In this document: positions 53,179-62,134 of the stretch, piece by piece
Layout: every line of letters starts with the position of its first letter
Numbering within the stretch: position 1 is the first letter of the stretch
Assembly (NCBI GenBank): GCA_963974055.1
Contig: CAXBCP010000008.1
Span: 62,001 to 126,000 of the forward strand
Source of the DNA: CAXBCP01 sp963974055
GTDB lineage: Bacteria; Pseudomonadota; Alphaproteobacteria; MPNO01; UBA830
DNA length: 64,000 bases
Reading direction: 5' to 3'
Made by a program: the position numbers and the translations under genes
The notes under the pieces: model-generated
What the model was told of the DNA's origin: nothing
Database searches by the model: none
What the model saw: the letters and a program-made list of their open reading frames with translations, nothing else

Positions 53179-54321
53179 CTAGTCCGCCGGCGTGATCCGC
53201 AGGATTTTCCCGTCGCTCTCATCGGTGATGGCATAGACCGCTCCATCGGGACCGCCGACGACTTCGCGGATGCGGATTTCGAGTTCCTGCAACAGACGTT
53301 CTTCGTGGACGACCTTGTCGCCGTCCAGTTCCAGGCGGACGATGGCGCTGGACCGTAACCCCCCGATCAGCAGGTTGCCCTTCCAGGCCGGAAACATGGC
53401 GCCGGTATAGAAGCTCATGCCGCCGGGGGCGATAACGGGGGTCCAGGTGACGATCGGATCGGCCATGCCCGTCATGGTTTTCAGTCCGTCACCGATGGTG
53501 CCGCCCGAATATTCGATCCCGTGGGTCACGACCGGCCAGCCGTGATTGGCGCCGGCGGCGGGAATATTGATTTCGTCGCCGCCGCGCGGCCCGTGTTCGA
53601 TGGTCCAGAGCTTCCCGGTGGCGGGATGGATGTCTGCGCCCTGTATGTTGCGGTGGCCGTAGGACCAGATTTCGGGCTTTGCGCCCGATTTGCCGATGAA
53701 CGGGTTATCGGGGGGCACGCGACCGTCTTCGGCCAGACGGATCACCTTTCCGATGTGGCCGCTGAGGTCCTGTGCATAGTGACGGTTGCCGCGGTCGCCC
53801 AGGGTCAGGAACAGGGTGCCGTCCGGCGCAAAGACCACGCGGGAGCCGAAATGACGCCCGCCGCCGACCTTCGGCGCCTGACTGAAAAGCGTTTGAACGT
53901 TTTCAAGCATGGAACCGTCGTCGCTCAGACGTCCGCGGGCGAGCGCGGTCGAGCGCCCGCCGGGGCCGGGCTCGGAGAATGACAGGTAAACCAGCCGGTT
54001 CGATGCGAATTGCGGATGCAGGGTTATGTCCAGCAAGCCGCCCTGGCCGCTGTCGTCGATCGTCGGCAGGCCGGAAACCGGTTCCGAGATTTTGCCCTCC
54101 GGCGTAACGATGCGCAGCCGTCCCGCCTTTTCGGTGACGATCATGCGGCCGTCCGGCAGGAAATCGATACCCCAGGGCTGAGTCAGGCGGTCGGTCACCG
54201 TGGCAACCGCAATACGTCCTTTTTCCGTCGCATAAACCGGGTCGGCGGCGTGGGCGGGCGGAATAACAATTGCCGGCAGCGCTCCGATCAGCGCGGCGGT
54301 GGTAATGGCTCGGAAATTCAT
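53179..54321 (-). CDS. PQQ-dependent sugar dehydrogenase (soluble aldose type)
   Basis: A 380-residue exported six-bladed propeller of the GSDH family. The signal peptide MNFRAITTAALIGALPAIVI is followed by AHAAD. Key segments are LTQPWGIDFLPDGRMIVTEK, ITLHPQFASNRLVYLSFSEP, WTIEHGPRGGDEINIP and TPVIAPGGMSFYTGAMFPAW. Related Asd/YliI proteins oxidise aldose sugars with PQQ in the periplasm. The ATG at 54321 is at the signal peptide; the longer frame upstream lies in the divergent promoter. No PQQ synthesis genes are seen. Confidence 0.88.
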   Translation of the reverse strand: MNFRAITTAALIGALPAIVIPPAHAADPVYATEKGRIAVATVTDRLTQPWGIDFLPDGRMIVTEKAGRLRIVTPEGKISEPVSGLPTIDDSGQGGLLDITLHPQFASNRLVYLSFSEPGPGGRSTALARGRLSDDGSMLENVQTLFSQAPKVGGGRHFGSRVVFAPDGTLFLTLGDRGNRHYAQDLSGHIGKVIRLAEDGRVPPDNPFIGKSGAKPEIWSYGHRNIQGADIHPATGKLWTIEHGPRGGDEINIPAAGANHGWPVVTHGIEYSGGTIGDGLKTMTGMADPIVTWTPVIAPGGMSFYTGAMFPAWKGNLLIGGLRSSAIVRLELDGDKVVHEERLLQELEIRIREVVGGPDGAVYAITDESDGKILRITPAD

Positions 54322-54505
54322 CGGCAGGGCTCCCCTGTATGCATCTGTATACCTGATATACGCACGATCCGGGGCTTCGGTTCCGTCGGTCCCGATAATT
54401 TGGACTGGACGGGGCCCCATTCGTTTCGGACACTCGCCCGGCAAACCAACCGGAGAATTTCATGCCCGCCATTGCCTTGGACATCGAACCGCCGAGTTGC
54501 TTCCC

Positions 54506-55519
54506 GTGACCGGTCAGAGCAATAGGTGCGTGGTCCTGAACGCGCGCCCCGTCGGCGTGCCGGGGCCTGAATTCTTCGACCTGGACACCCGTGCCGTGCC
54601 GGACCTGAAGGACGGCGAATTTCTGGTTCGGAATGACTTTTTGTCGGTCGATCCGGCAATGCGGAGTTGGGTGAATGACGGGCCGAGCTATTCCAAGCCG
54701 GTACCCGTGGGCGGGGTGATGCGGGCATTTGCAGCCGGTGAAGTCGTCGCGACGCAGCATCCCGACTACGCCGTCGGCGACCGGGTCACTGGCGCATTCG
54801 GCTGGCAGTATTTTGCCGTCAGCGACGGCACGGACGTGATGCGCAGGCTCGGCGCCGGTGAGGAATCGCTGTCGGCGGCACTTGGCGTGTTGGGAATGAC
54901 CGGACTGACCGCTTATTTCGGCCTGCTCGATCTGTGCAGTCCGAAGGCGGGCGATTCGGTTGTCGTGTCGACTGGGGCGGGCGCCGTCGGATCGATCGTC
55001 GGGCAGATCGCCAAAATCCGGGGGTGCCGCACGGTCGGGATCGCGGGCGGGCCCGAAAAGGTGCGGCAGTGCCTGGACGAGTTCGGGTACGATGCCGCCA
55101 TCGACTACAGGAACACCGCCGATATATCGGCGGAAATCGCGGCAGCCTGTCCGGACGGGGTGGATGTCTATTTTGACAACACGTGCGGGCCGATCAGCGA
55201 TGCGGTATTCGCGCAACTGGCCATCGGCGCGCGGATCGCAATTTGCGGTACGGCCAGTATTCAGGACTGGGTGCCGCTGCCGGAGGGGCCGCGGGTCCAT
55301 CGGCAGATTCTGGTTGCCCGGGCGCGTATGAGCGGCCTGTTGGTACACGATTTCAAAGACCGTTTTCCGGAGGCCATCGCGCAGTTATCGGCCTGGATTG
55401 CCGAGGGGAAACTCGCCAGTCGGGAACATGTGCTCGACGGTATAGAACAGGCGCCGGGCGCCATTCGGATGCTGTATCGCGGCGAGAACCAGGGGAAACT
55501 GGTTATACGGATCGATTAG
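54506..55519 (+). CDS. Zinc-free MDR oxidoreductase (NADP-dependent, curcumin/alkenal reductase-like)
   Basis: A 337-residue medium-chain reductase. It starts after GTG 54506 with VVLNARPVGVPGPEFFDLDT and has DFLSVDPAMRSWVNDGPSYS, the leukotriene B4 / CurA-type signature. The cofactor loop is STGAGAVGSIVGQIAKIRGC, and DVYFDNTCGPISDAVF follows. No zinc ligands are present. It probably reduces the double bond of alpha,beta-unsaturated ketones or aldehydes. No ATG is available close to the family start, so the GTG is favoured. Confidence 0.85.
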   Translation: MTGQSNRCVVLNARPVGVPGPEFFDLDTRAVPDLKDGEFLVRNDFLSVDPAMRSWVNDGPSYSKPVPVGGVMRAFAAGEVVATQHPDYAVGDRVTGAFGWQYFAVSDGTDVMRRLGAGEESLSAALGVLGMTGLTAYFGLLDLCSPKAGDSVVVSTGAGAVGSIVGQIAKIRGCRTVGIAGGPEKVRQCLDEFGYDAAIDYRNTADISAEIAAACPDGVDVYFDNTCGPISDAVFAQLAIGARIAICGTASIQDWVPLPEGPRVHRQILVARARMSGLLVHDFKDRFPEAIAQLSAWIAEGKLASREHVLDGIEQAPGAIRMLYRGENQGKLVIRID

Positions 55520-55523
55520 AGCG

Positions 55524-56108
55524 TCAGACCCCGGTGGCGAATTTGACCATGATGACGATAATCAGCACCTGGAAGATGCCCTGCGATCCCAGCGTCATGA
55601 AGTAGGTCCGCATGAAGCGTTTGATGCGCTCGGGGTCGGGCGTTTCCTTGCGGAGTTCGAGATAGGCGCGGAGGTTCGCCGGGAGCAGCAACCCAAGCCC
55701 CTGGATAGCCAGAATCCCCGAGATCGCCAGGGCCGCGACTACCCACCAGAATTCCGGGTAGTCGAGATCGAGATACCCCATGCGGACCGCGAGAAACCAT
55801 CCCGATGTCGGCGCCATAATGCCCAGCGTGTTCATGATGAAGAGGGTCTTCGGCAGCATTTTCAGCGAAAATGCCCGTCGTGCATCGAAGGACAGGCTTC
55901 GGATGACAGGGCCGACGACGAATCCGAACAGGATATCTGCACCGGTCAGCAGGATGCCGCTGGCGACATGAACGTATCGCAATGCCCAGTCGTTACCCCA
56001 CAGGATGGCCGCGGCCATCGCGCCGAGGGCAACAAATACCCAGAGGAGGTTGCGAAAATCGATTCCCTCCCATATCCACCGGGAGTCCGCTGTCGAGAGT
56101 GCCGCCAT
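55524..56108 (-). CDS. Conserved membrane protein, DUF2269/urate-oxidase-N-like
   Basis: A 194-residue protein with about five transmembrane helices. Conserved-looking features are WALRYVHVASGILLTGADIL (His in the first helices), FGFVVGPVIRSL, and NTLGIMAPTSGWFLAVRMGY. Membrane-bound His residues of this kind occur in PuuD-like and DUF2269 proteins of unknown role, possibly heme-binding. It is convergent with the MDR gene, with stops four bases apart. Confidence 0.65.
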   Translation of the reverse strand: MAALSTADSRWIWEGIDFRNLLWVFVALGAMAAAILWGNDWALRYVHVASGILLTGADILFGFVVGPVIRSLSFDARRAFSLKMLPKTLFIMNTLGIMAPTSGWFLAVRMGYLDLDYPEFWWVVAALAISGILAIQGLGLLLPANLRAYLELRKETPDPERIKRFMRTYFMTLGSQGIFQVLIIVIMVKFATGV

Positions 56109-56221
56109 TCTTCGCCCGCTCTTTCGATTGTTTTCCGCGCCGGATTGCCAAGTAGAGGATTATCCACCGTTTTCGTGCGGAAAAGAATATCTGATGGCGG
56201 AAAGCCTATGTCCCGCCCCGG

Positions 56222-56899
56222 TCAGCGAAATGCCGGTCCGTGAACCCAGGCGACCAGCGCATAGCGGGTGCCGGTCGCGATCGGCAGGACGCGATGCCGC
56301 ACGAAGCTCGGGAACAGGATCGCGGTGCCCGGCTCGCGGGGCGCGGACCAGTTTTCTTCGCTGCTGCCGATCTGCAACCCGCCGCCGGTATAGCTGTCCG
56401 CTGCGCTGAGCTGGACCGACAGGGACAGTTTACGGCTTGCGCTATGCCCGCCGGGGCCGATATCGACATGGGTATCGTATCGACCGGCCGGACCGGCGGC
56501 GGACAGGCCTTCCGGTGCGCCGTATCTGAGGATTTGCGCGCTTTCGCGAAATTCATCGAGGTCGAAGTGAAAAGCATCGCGATTGACCTCCGCGACCAGT
56601 TCCGCAAGGCGCCGGAATACCCAGGCGGTATCCGGCGTATCGTCCATCCATAGCGTCCGGCATATCCGCGTTTCCGTCTCCGCCCCACCGGAAAGCCGGC
56701 CGGTTGTCGTATCGGGCGATGCGTCGAACATGCCGATCAGGCCGTCGCATTCTGCCGCTGAAAATACGGCGGGACGCAGCCAGGGGTCGGTCAGCAGAAA
56801 CATTGGGGGCGGCACCCTTGTATTGGCGAATATGTTGACGAAAACGAAGCACCGGTCCGGATGGAATAGCTTGCAGGCTTGTCGAATCGCGTATCGCAC
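56222..56899 (-). CDS. 2OG-Fe(II) oxygenase
   Basis: About 192-225 residues; the start is uncertain because family sequence begins at MFLLTDPWLRPAVFSA (ATG 56803). The iron site has HVD in GRYDTHVDIG and a distal His in SFVRHRVLP, with an Arg for 2-oxoglutarate in TGTRYALVAWVHG. This is the P4HA/PKHD-type hydroxylase fold. The role is unknown; relatives hydroxylate small molecules or act in iron-related functions (PiuC). Confidence 0.82.
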   Translation of the reverse strand: MRYAIRQACKLFHPDRCFVFVNIFANTRVPPPMFLLTDPWLRPAVFSAAECDGLIGMFDASPDTTTGRLSGGAETETRICRTLWMDDTPDTAWVFRRLAELVAEVNRDAFHFDLDEFRESAQILRYGAPEGLSAAGPAGRYDTHVDIGPGGHSASRKLSLSVQLSAADSYTGGGLQIGSSEENWSAPREPGTAILFPSFVRHRVLPIATGTRYALVAWVHGPAFR

Positions 56900-56943
56900 A
56901 GAGAGTGTCGAAACCCGACATTACGCCCGTCCTGCGGCGTGCG

Positions 56944-57201
56944 CTATCGCGAAAAATACGTCGGCAGGATTGCTTTGCGGAAACGCCTGTCGCGTTTGAG
57001 GTGCCATTCGCGGCTCATTGCCTCGCCGCGGGTTTTGTACCGTTCGGCATAGAGCAGCACCCATGTCCGGCCACGCGTCGATTTTGCGCCGGTGCCGGCA
57101 TTATGGGCGGCAAGCCGCGCTTCGAGATCGGTCGTCCAGCCGACATAGGTCCGCCAGCCCGATGGGGTATCGCTGCCGAGGATATAGACGAAATTGTTCA
57201 T
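56944..57201 (-). CDS. GIY-YIG nuclease-domain protein
   Basis: An 85-residue single-domain protein starting MNNFVYILGSDTPSGWRTYV. The two short motifs are VYI and YVG (for GIY-YIG), followed by the conserved Arg in TDLEARLAAHNAG and Glu in TRGEAMSREWHLKR. It resembles UPF0213/YhbQ- and SLX1-type proteins linked to DNA repair. The ATG at 57201 is preferred because the first residues of the longer frame are not conserved. Confidence 0.85.
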   Translation of the reverse strand: MNNFVYILGSDTPSGWRTYVGWTTDLEARLAAHNAGTGAKSTRGRTWVLLYAERYKTRGEAMSREWHLKRDRRFRKAILPTYFSR

Positions 57202-57328
57202 GCCGCCGGCACTGTAGCGCGGCACGGACGAATCCGGGCGACTTACCGGGCCGGAAAAGGACCAGGCGGCGGCGCTTTCCGACTCGCCGGTACTGGCAAT
57301 AACGCCACGTGCGGGGTACAGGAACAGG

Positions 57329-58144
57329 ATGGCGGGTTACGAATATTGGGAACTGGCGGCGATAGCTTTCGTCTTTCTGGCGGGGGGCGTCGTTAAAGGC
57401 GGTATCGGGCTCGGTCTGCCGACCGTCAGCGTCGGCCTGATGGCGACCTGGATGCCGGTCGAACAGGCGGCGGGAATCCTGATCCTGCCGGTGATCCTGA
57501 CGAATATCTGGCAGTCCTTTTTCGGGACGGCGCTGAAACTGATTTTCCACCGGCTGTGGACGCTGCTGATCGCGCTTGTGGTGGGCTCGACCGCTGCGGC
57601 CATCCTTATTGCCGAGGCCGACACCGCCCTGGCGGCGGGGCTGCTCGGCACGATGCTCATTATCTATGCCGCGCTCGGGCTGACGGGCGCCCGGTTCAGC
57701 GTGCCTGTCCGGGCGGAGCCGGCCTTGTCGCCGGTCATGGGGCTTGCCACCGGCCTGATTTCCGGCGCGACGGCGATTTTCGTGATTCCCGTCGTGCCGT
57801 ATCTGCAATCGCTGAATTTTGCAAAAGGGCGCCGGGGACAGGGCGCAGAGCCCAATGACCCGACCCGTGCGACCGACGAGACAATGATCAAGGATGCGCT
57901 GATTCAGTCCCTTGGAATAACGGTTCTGGTGTCGTCCGCCGGTCTTGCCATCGGGCTCGGCGCCCGCGGCGAATTGCCGGTCTCGGTCGTCATTCCGGGG
58001 ACGATCGGCACCGCGATGGCCATTCTCGGCATGGTCGCCGGGCGCAGAATCCGTAACCGCCTGTCGCTGGAAGTCTTCCGGCGCTGGGTGCTGTCGGCGC
58101 TGGTGGTGCTCGGAGCGGTGATGGTGGTACGCGCTGTTACCTGA
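57329..58144 (+). CDS. Sulfite/anion exporter, TauE/SafE (TSUP) family
   Basis: A 271-residue membrane protein with about eight helices in two repeats. The first repeat starts IAFVFLAGGVVKGGIGLGLP, the second has GLATGLISGATAIFVIPVVP. This is the TSUP pattern (PF01925-type). Family members move sulfite, sulfoacetate or other organosulfur anions; the substrate here is unknown. Its ATG at 57329 follows an ACAGGAAC stretch. Confidence 0.87.
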   Translation: MAGYEYWELAAIAFVFLAGGVVKGGIGLGLPTVSVGLMATWMPVEQAAGILILPVILTNIWQSFFGTALKLIFHRLWTLLIALVVGSTAAAILIAEADTALAAGLLGTMLIIYAALGLTGARFSVPVRAEPALSPVMGLATGLISGATAIFVIPVVPYLQSLNFAKGRRGQGAEPNDPTRATDETMIKDALIQSLGITVLVSSAGLAIGLGARGELPVSVVIPGTIGTAMAILGMVAGRRIRNRLSLEVFRRWVLSALVVLGAVMVVRAVT

Positions 58145-58155
58145 CCGCGGGCGGC

Positions 58156-58806
58156 CTATCCGTCTTTGTCTTTCATGGCGTCCCCGGAAATGCCGAGATA
58201 CGCCTTGTTGCCCCAGACTTCCTTGACCCGCTGGTTGCGGCCGCAGTTCCAGCGGTAATACCGATATCTCAGCGGGTTCTTGGTGTAATAGTCCTGATGA
58301 TAGTCTTCCGCCGGGTAGAACCGGCCGGCGGCTTCGACCGGCGTTGCGATTTTTTTGCCGAGATCCTTCATCGCCATCACCTTCGACGCTGCCGCCAGTT
58401 TGCGCTGTTCGTCGTCGTGGACGAACACGGCGGTTTCGTAGGAAACGCCCCGGTCGCAAAACTGGCCCCCGCCATCTGTCGGGTCCACCGAATGCCAGAA
58501 CACCGTCAGCAGCTGGGCGTATGTGACCTTTCGGGGATCGTACGTCACCTGCAGCGCTTCGTGATGGCCCGAATTGCCGGAGGTGACGCTCTTATAGGTC
58601 GGGTTCTCGGTGGTCCCGCCCGTATAACCGGAAACCGTTTTGAGCACGCCCGGCACCTTGTCGAAATCGGATTCAATGCACCAGAAGCATCCGCCCGCGA
58701 ACGTCGCGATCTTTGTTTCGCCTGCCCTGTTGTCCTGGGCGTGTACCGCGAAAGTGCCGACGGTGATGGACAGAGCGGCGATAGCCGCCGCGATGAGTTT
58801 CTTCAT
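58156..58806 (-). CDS. msrA: Exported peptide methionine-S-sulfoxide reductase
   Basis: A 216-residue MsrA with a signal peptide (MKKLIAAAIAALSITVGTFA, cut near VHAQ), so it repairs oxidised Met in the periplasm. The active site is GGCFWCIESDFDK with the catalytic Cys, and later conserved parts are GYTGGTTENPTY, SGHHEALQVTYDP and FCDRGVSYETAVF. Most MsrA proteins are cytoplasmic. The three following leftward genes on this strand lie upstream of it and include an ECF sigma factor; a shared stress role is possible. Confidence 0.92.
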   Translation of the reverse strand: MKKLIAAAIAALSITVGTFAVHAQDNRAGETKIATFAGGCFWCIESDFDKVPGVLKTVSGYTGGTTENPTYKSVTSGNSGHHEALQVTYDPRKVTYAQLLTVFWHSVDPTDGGGQFCDRGVSYETAVFVHDDEQRKLAAASKVMAMKDLGKKIATPVEAAGRFYPAEDYHQDYYTKNPLRYRYYRWNCGRNQRVKEVWGNKAYLGISGDAMKDKDG

Positions 58807-58912
58807 ACCGGTGCTCCCGTGATTGCTGACGAGAATATGGGCGCTATTGAATATTTCCGCAGTAACGACGCGGTAACATTGCCGTTATCCGGCGGTCGCC
58901 GAGGCGCGTCGG

Positions 58913-59266
58913 TTATTCCAGCGGCACGCCGGCGACGGAGAACGGCTCGGTCGGCAGGGCGTTCGAACTTTCGTCCTCCTCCTGCACCAGGTCGGGGAGA
59001 GAAATTTCACCCGCCGGATCGGCGATCGCCGCAACAGAGGCCGCGTGATGATGGGGGATAACAGCCATCTGAAGGATCGTGGCCGCACCCAGGGCGGCAA
59101 CAAGCATCGCGGCAGCCGCCCGGCGCGGGGTCATAAACACCCGCTCGGGCCTCGGCGCCATGGCGCGCACGCGTGCGACCAGCAGGTCGGACGGGACGGG
59201 GGCATGCAGCCGGTCAAGGGCGGCATCGAGCTGGGTATCGTTCATCTGGTCTGGCTTGGTACTCAT
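58913..59266 (-). CDS. Small membrane protein, probable anti-sigma partner
   Basis: A 117-residue protein whose ATG overlaps the sigma factor stop (ATGA, 59263-59266). The N-terminal ~45 residues are cytoplasmic-like (LDAALDRLHAPVPSDLLVAR). A single transmembrane helix spans about 49-71, followed by IPHHHA and an acidic periplasmic tail (PDLVQEEDESSNALP). No zinc-binding HxxxCxxC is seen. Coupling to an ECF sigma gene is the main reason for the anti-sigma call. Confidence 0.65.
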   Translation of the reverse strand: MSTKPDQMNDTQLDAALDRLHAPVPSDLLVARVRAMAPRPERVFMTPRRAAAAMLVAALGAATILQMAVIPHHHAASVAAIADPAGEISLPDLVQEEDESSNALPTEPFSVAGVPLE

Positions 59267-59838
59267 GATCCGGCTCCGATCAGGTCTTCTCGGTTTGGTT
59301 CGAGGGCTGCGCGCATTGCCCGTCGGGCGCGGGCGAGAAGGGATTCCGCCGCGTGCTCCCCCACATCCAGCAGGGCCGCGGCCTCCTTGACGGTATAGCC
59401 CTGATAATAAACAAGTATTAACACAGTCTGTTGCCGCGCGGGGAGCGCTGCCAGCGCTTTCTGTACCGCACGGCGGGCATCCAGTTTTCCGTCGAGATGG
59501 GGCTGGATGTCGATAATGGACGTTTCTTCGGCATCCTCGATCGGAATGTCCGTCTTGCGAGCACGCTGGCGGTCGATACAGAGATTGCCGGCGACGCGGT
59601 ATAGCCATGTCCGTACTTTGGCACCGTCCGGTTCCCACGTCCGGGCCTTCTTGGAGAACCGCAGCATCGTTTCCTGCGCGATATCCTCTGCCTCGACCCG
59701 GTCGCCCAGCCGGTACCAGGAAAACGCCACCACCGATGCAAGATGCCGGTCGACGAGGCTGCACCAGGCAGCTTCGTCTCCATCGGCAGCGCGGCGCACC
59801 AGTTCGTCATCGGTCAGGTCATTCAGGTCTTCGGCCAT
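59263..59838 (-). CDS. ECF-family RNA polymerase sigma factor
   Basis: A 191-residue sigma factor. Region 2 has ASVVAFSWYRLGDRVEAEDI and then RTWLYRVAGNLCID; region 4 has ALPARQQTVLILVYYQGYTV and KEAAALLDVGEHAAESLLAR, the -35-binding HTH. It is coupled to the small membrane protein after it, and 42 bases separate it from the EF-hand gene upstream end. Target genes are unknown; msrA or the EF-hand gene are near candidates. Confidence 0.92.
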   Translation of the reverse strand: MAEDLNDLTDDELVRRAADGDEAAWCSLVDRHLASVVAFSWYRLGDRVEAEDIAQETMLRFSKKARTWEPDGAKVRTWLYRVAGNLCIDRQRARKTDIPIEDAEETSIIDIQPHLDGKLDARRAVQKALAALPARQQTVLILVYYQGYTVKEAAALLDVGEHAAESLLARARRAMRAALEPNREDLIGAGS

Positions 59839-59880
59839 ACTGTGTGACGGGCCTTTCTGCGGGTCGTTTGCCGCCTGGCG

Positions 59881-60399
59881 CTATTTATCGTGATGGCGGC
59901 CGTGATAGCCTTTGCGGGACTGGCGGCCCTTGTGCGGGTTGTTGCCCATGAAATGCGGGACTTCCGCCGCGGTCACGCCGCCATCGGCATCCTTGTCGTA
60001 GCGTTTGAACCAGCGTGCAGAGGGCGCCGATATTTCTTCGGTCGACAGCATCTGGTCTCCGTTCGCATCCATCAGGTCGAAAAGCGTCGTCGTATGCAGC
60101 TTCTGGAACCACCAGCCGCGGCGGCGGAACTCGTCGACCGACAGCTTGCCGTCGCCGTCGACATCCGCCGCGCCCGCGAGGCGGGCCTGTTCGGCTTTGA
60201 TTTCGTCGAGCGAGACCTTACCATCGCCGTTGGTATCGAGCAGGTTGAAGGTTCGCGACATGCGGGGTGCATCGTCGCTCTGCATGCTTTCGCCGGCTTT
60301 CTGGCCGGTCGCTTTGTTCTGTGCCAGTGCGGGGCCGCAGACCAGCAACGCTGTAATGCCGCCGGCCGTTGCCAGTTTGAGTGCCTTCCGGATTGCCAT
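59881..60399 (-). CDS. Exported EF-hand protein
   Basis: A 172-residue protein with a signal peptide (MAIRKALKLATAGGITALLV, cut near ALAQ). Four EF-hand-like loops are visible: DTNGDGKVSLDE and DVDGDGKLSVDE are canonical, DANGDQMLSTEE is slightly changed and DKDADGGVTAAE is partly degenerate. The C-terminus is basic and His-rich (GRQSRKGYHGRHHDK). It should bind calcium in the periplasm. It is divergent from the UbiD gene and lies just upstream of the ECF sigma unit on the same strand. Confidence 0.88.
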   Translation of the reverse strand: MAIRKALKLATAGGITALLVCGPALAQNKATGQKAGESMQSDDAPRMSRTFNLLDTNGDGKVSLDEIKAEQARLAGAADVDGDGKLSVDEFRRRGWWFQKLHTTTLFDLMDANGDQMLSTEEISAPSARWFKRYDKDADGGVTAAEVPHFMGNNPHKGRQSRKGYHGRHHDK

Positions 60400-60620
60400 C
60401 GTATTTTCCTCATAGAAGCGTCATGTATGGGCTATTCACGCGGCGCCGTGGAAATTCCCGTCGGAGCTATTTTTATTGTACACCCGATCGCCGGTCGATG
60501 GGGATTCCGTCTCCGTATATCGGGACGGTGCCATCCGTGTCTGCTGGGTTGAAACGGAGCGGCAATTATCGTTTTCTCCTCCGACAACAAGGTGCGGTTA
60601 ACAAGAAAAGGACGCGTTTT

Positions 60621-62069
60621 ATGGCGTATGAAAGTCTTCGGCCCTGGCTACAGGTCCTGGAACAGCAGGGAATGTTCAAATGGGTCGACAAGGAAGTCGA
60701 CAAGGACTGGGAGATCGGAGCGGTTTTCCGGATGATTTTCCGTGCCATGGATGAAGACAATCGGTACGGCATCGGTTTCCGCAACATCAAGGGGCATGAC
60801 GGCGGCCGCGTCGTCGGCGGCGTGGTGGCGGCATCGCGCAAAATGATTGCGACCGCGCTGGATTGTGCGCCGTCTCTCGAAGCGATTCACGATCGTGTCA
60901 CCAGCGGCATGAATGCGCCGATCGAGCCCGTGACCGTGAAAACCGGCCCGGTGAAGGACGTCATTATCAAGGGCGACGATATCGACCTGCACAACCTGCC
61001 GGTCCCGATCTGGACGCCGGAAAAGGACGCCGGCCCCTATCTGACCCCCCTTTGGGTCACCAAGGACCCGGATACCGGGCGTCGCAATATCGGTATTCGC
61101 CGCTGCCAGATCAAAAGCAAGAATACGACCGGGATCCTGTTCGGCGCGCCCGACCGGGGTGGTGCGATTCATCATGCAAAATACAAGGCGCGCGGCGAAC
61201 ACATGCCGGCGGCGATATTCATCGGCGGCGACCCGGTGCAGTATCTTGTGGCGCCGGCGCGATACGGCGCCGACGAATTGGCCATTGCGGGCGGTATTCG
61301 CGGTGAGGCAATCGAGATGGTGAAATGCGAGACCGTCGACCTGGAAGTGCCGGCCCATGCGGAAATCGTGATCGAGGGCGAAGTGCTGATGGACTACACG
61401 GAACCCGAGGGTCCGTTCGGTGAGTTCACCGGGTACATGGCGGGCGGACGCGAAGGTCCGGTATTCCGCGTGACCTGCATCACCCATCGCAAAGATCCGA
61501 TTGTGATGGGGGTGATCAGCCAGTTCCCGCCGTCGGAATCTTCCATGATCAAGCGTGCGCTGCTTGAAGCCGGGCTGAAGAAGCACCTGACTGAAGATCT
61601 GAACCTGCCGGGTATCCACGACGTTCATGCGCTGGAGGCGGGTGGCGGTACGGCGACGCTCTGGATCAGCATGAAGAAAATGTATTCCGGGCATGTCGAC
61701 CAGACCGCATTCGGTACGATGGGCCATTTCGGGATGAGCTACTTCAAGTGGATCGTCATCTGCGACGACGACATCGATATCAACGATCCGTTCATGCGGG
61801 ACTGGGTGATGGCCTGGCGCGTGCGCCCGGACAGGGACATCAAGACGATTCCGGATACGGCGTCGGTGGAACTCGATCCGTCCTCGTTCGAGCCGGGAAA
61901 GACCCAGGCGGATATCAGCGGCACCAAGATGATAATCGACGCGACCAAGAAGTGGGATTACCCCGCCGTATCCCTGCCGCCGCTGGCGAAGATGCGCGAG
62001 GTCGCGGAGAACTGGGGCGATTACGGCCTGCCGCCGCTGGATGACCTGAAACTGCCGAGGGAAGAGTAG
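60621..62069 (+). CDS. UbiD-family decarboxylase
   Basis: A 482-residue prenyl-FMN-dependent (de)carboxylase starting MAYESLRPWLQVLEQQGMFK. It has RNIGIRRCQIKSKNTTGI near the cofactor Arg, and EIVIEGEVLMDYTEPEGPFG followed by EFTGYM, the family's Glu-Arg-Glu region. The length is close to UbiD. Substrates range from aromatic to unsaturated acids. No ubiX-like flavin prenyltransferase gene is in the window, so the cofactor must be supplied from elsewhere. A 220-base leader precedes it; GAAAAGGA is a fair ribosome-binding site for ATG 60621. Confidence 0.9.
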   Translation: MAYESLRPWLQVLEQQGMFKWVDKEVDKDWEIGAVFRMIFRAMDEDNRYGIGFRNIKGHDGGRVVGGVVAASRKMIATALDCAPSLEAIHDRVTSGMNAPIEPVTVKTGPVKDVIIKGDDIDLHNLPVPIWTPEKDAGPYLTPLWVTKDPDTGRRNIGIRRCQIKSKNTTGILFGAPDRGGAIHHAKYKARGEHMPAAIFIGGDPVQYLVAPARYGADELAIAGGIRGEAIEMVKCETVDLEVPAHAEIVIEGEVLMDYTEPEGPFGEFTGYMAGGREGPVFRVTCITHRKDPIVMGVISQFPPSESSMIKRALLEAGLKKHLTEDLNLPGIHDVHALEAGGGTATLWISMKKMYSGHVDQTAFGTMGHFGMSYFKWIVICDDDIDINDPFMRDWVMAWRVRPDRDIKTIPDTASVELDPSSFEPGKTQADISGTKMIIDATKKWDYPAVSLPPLAKMREVAENWGDYGLPPLDDLKLPREE

Positions 62070-62134
62070 GCGCCTGGCGACGGTTATATTCGGGAATCAA
62101 AGTCCGAATACACCCGGCAGCACGGGGACGCGAC

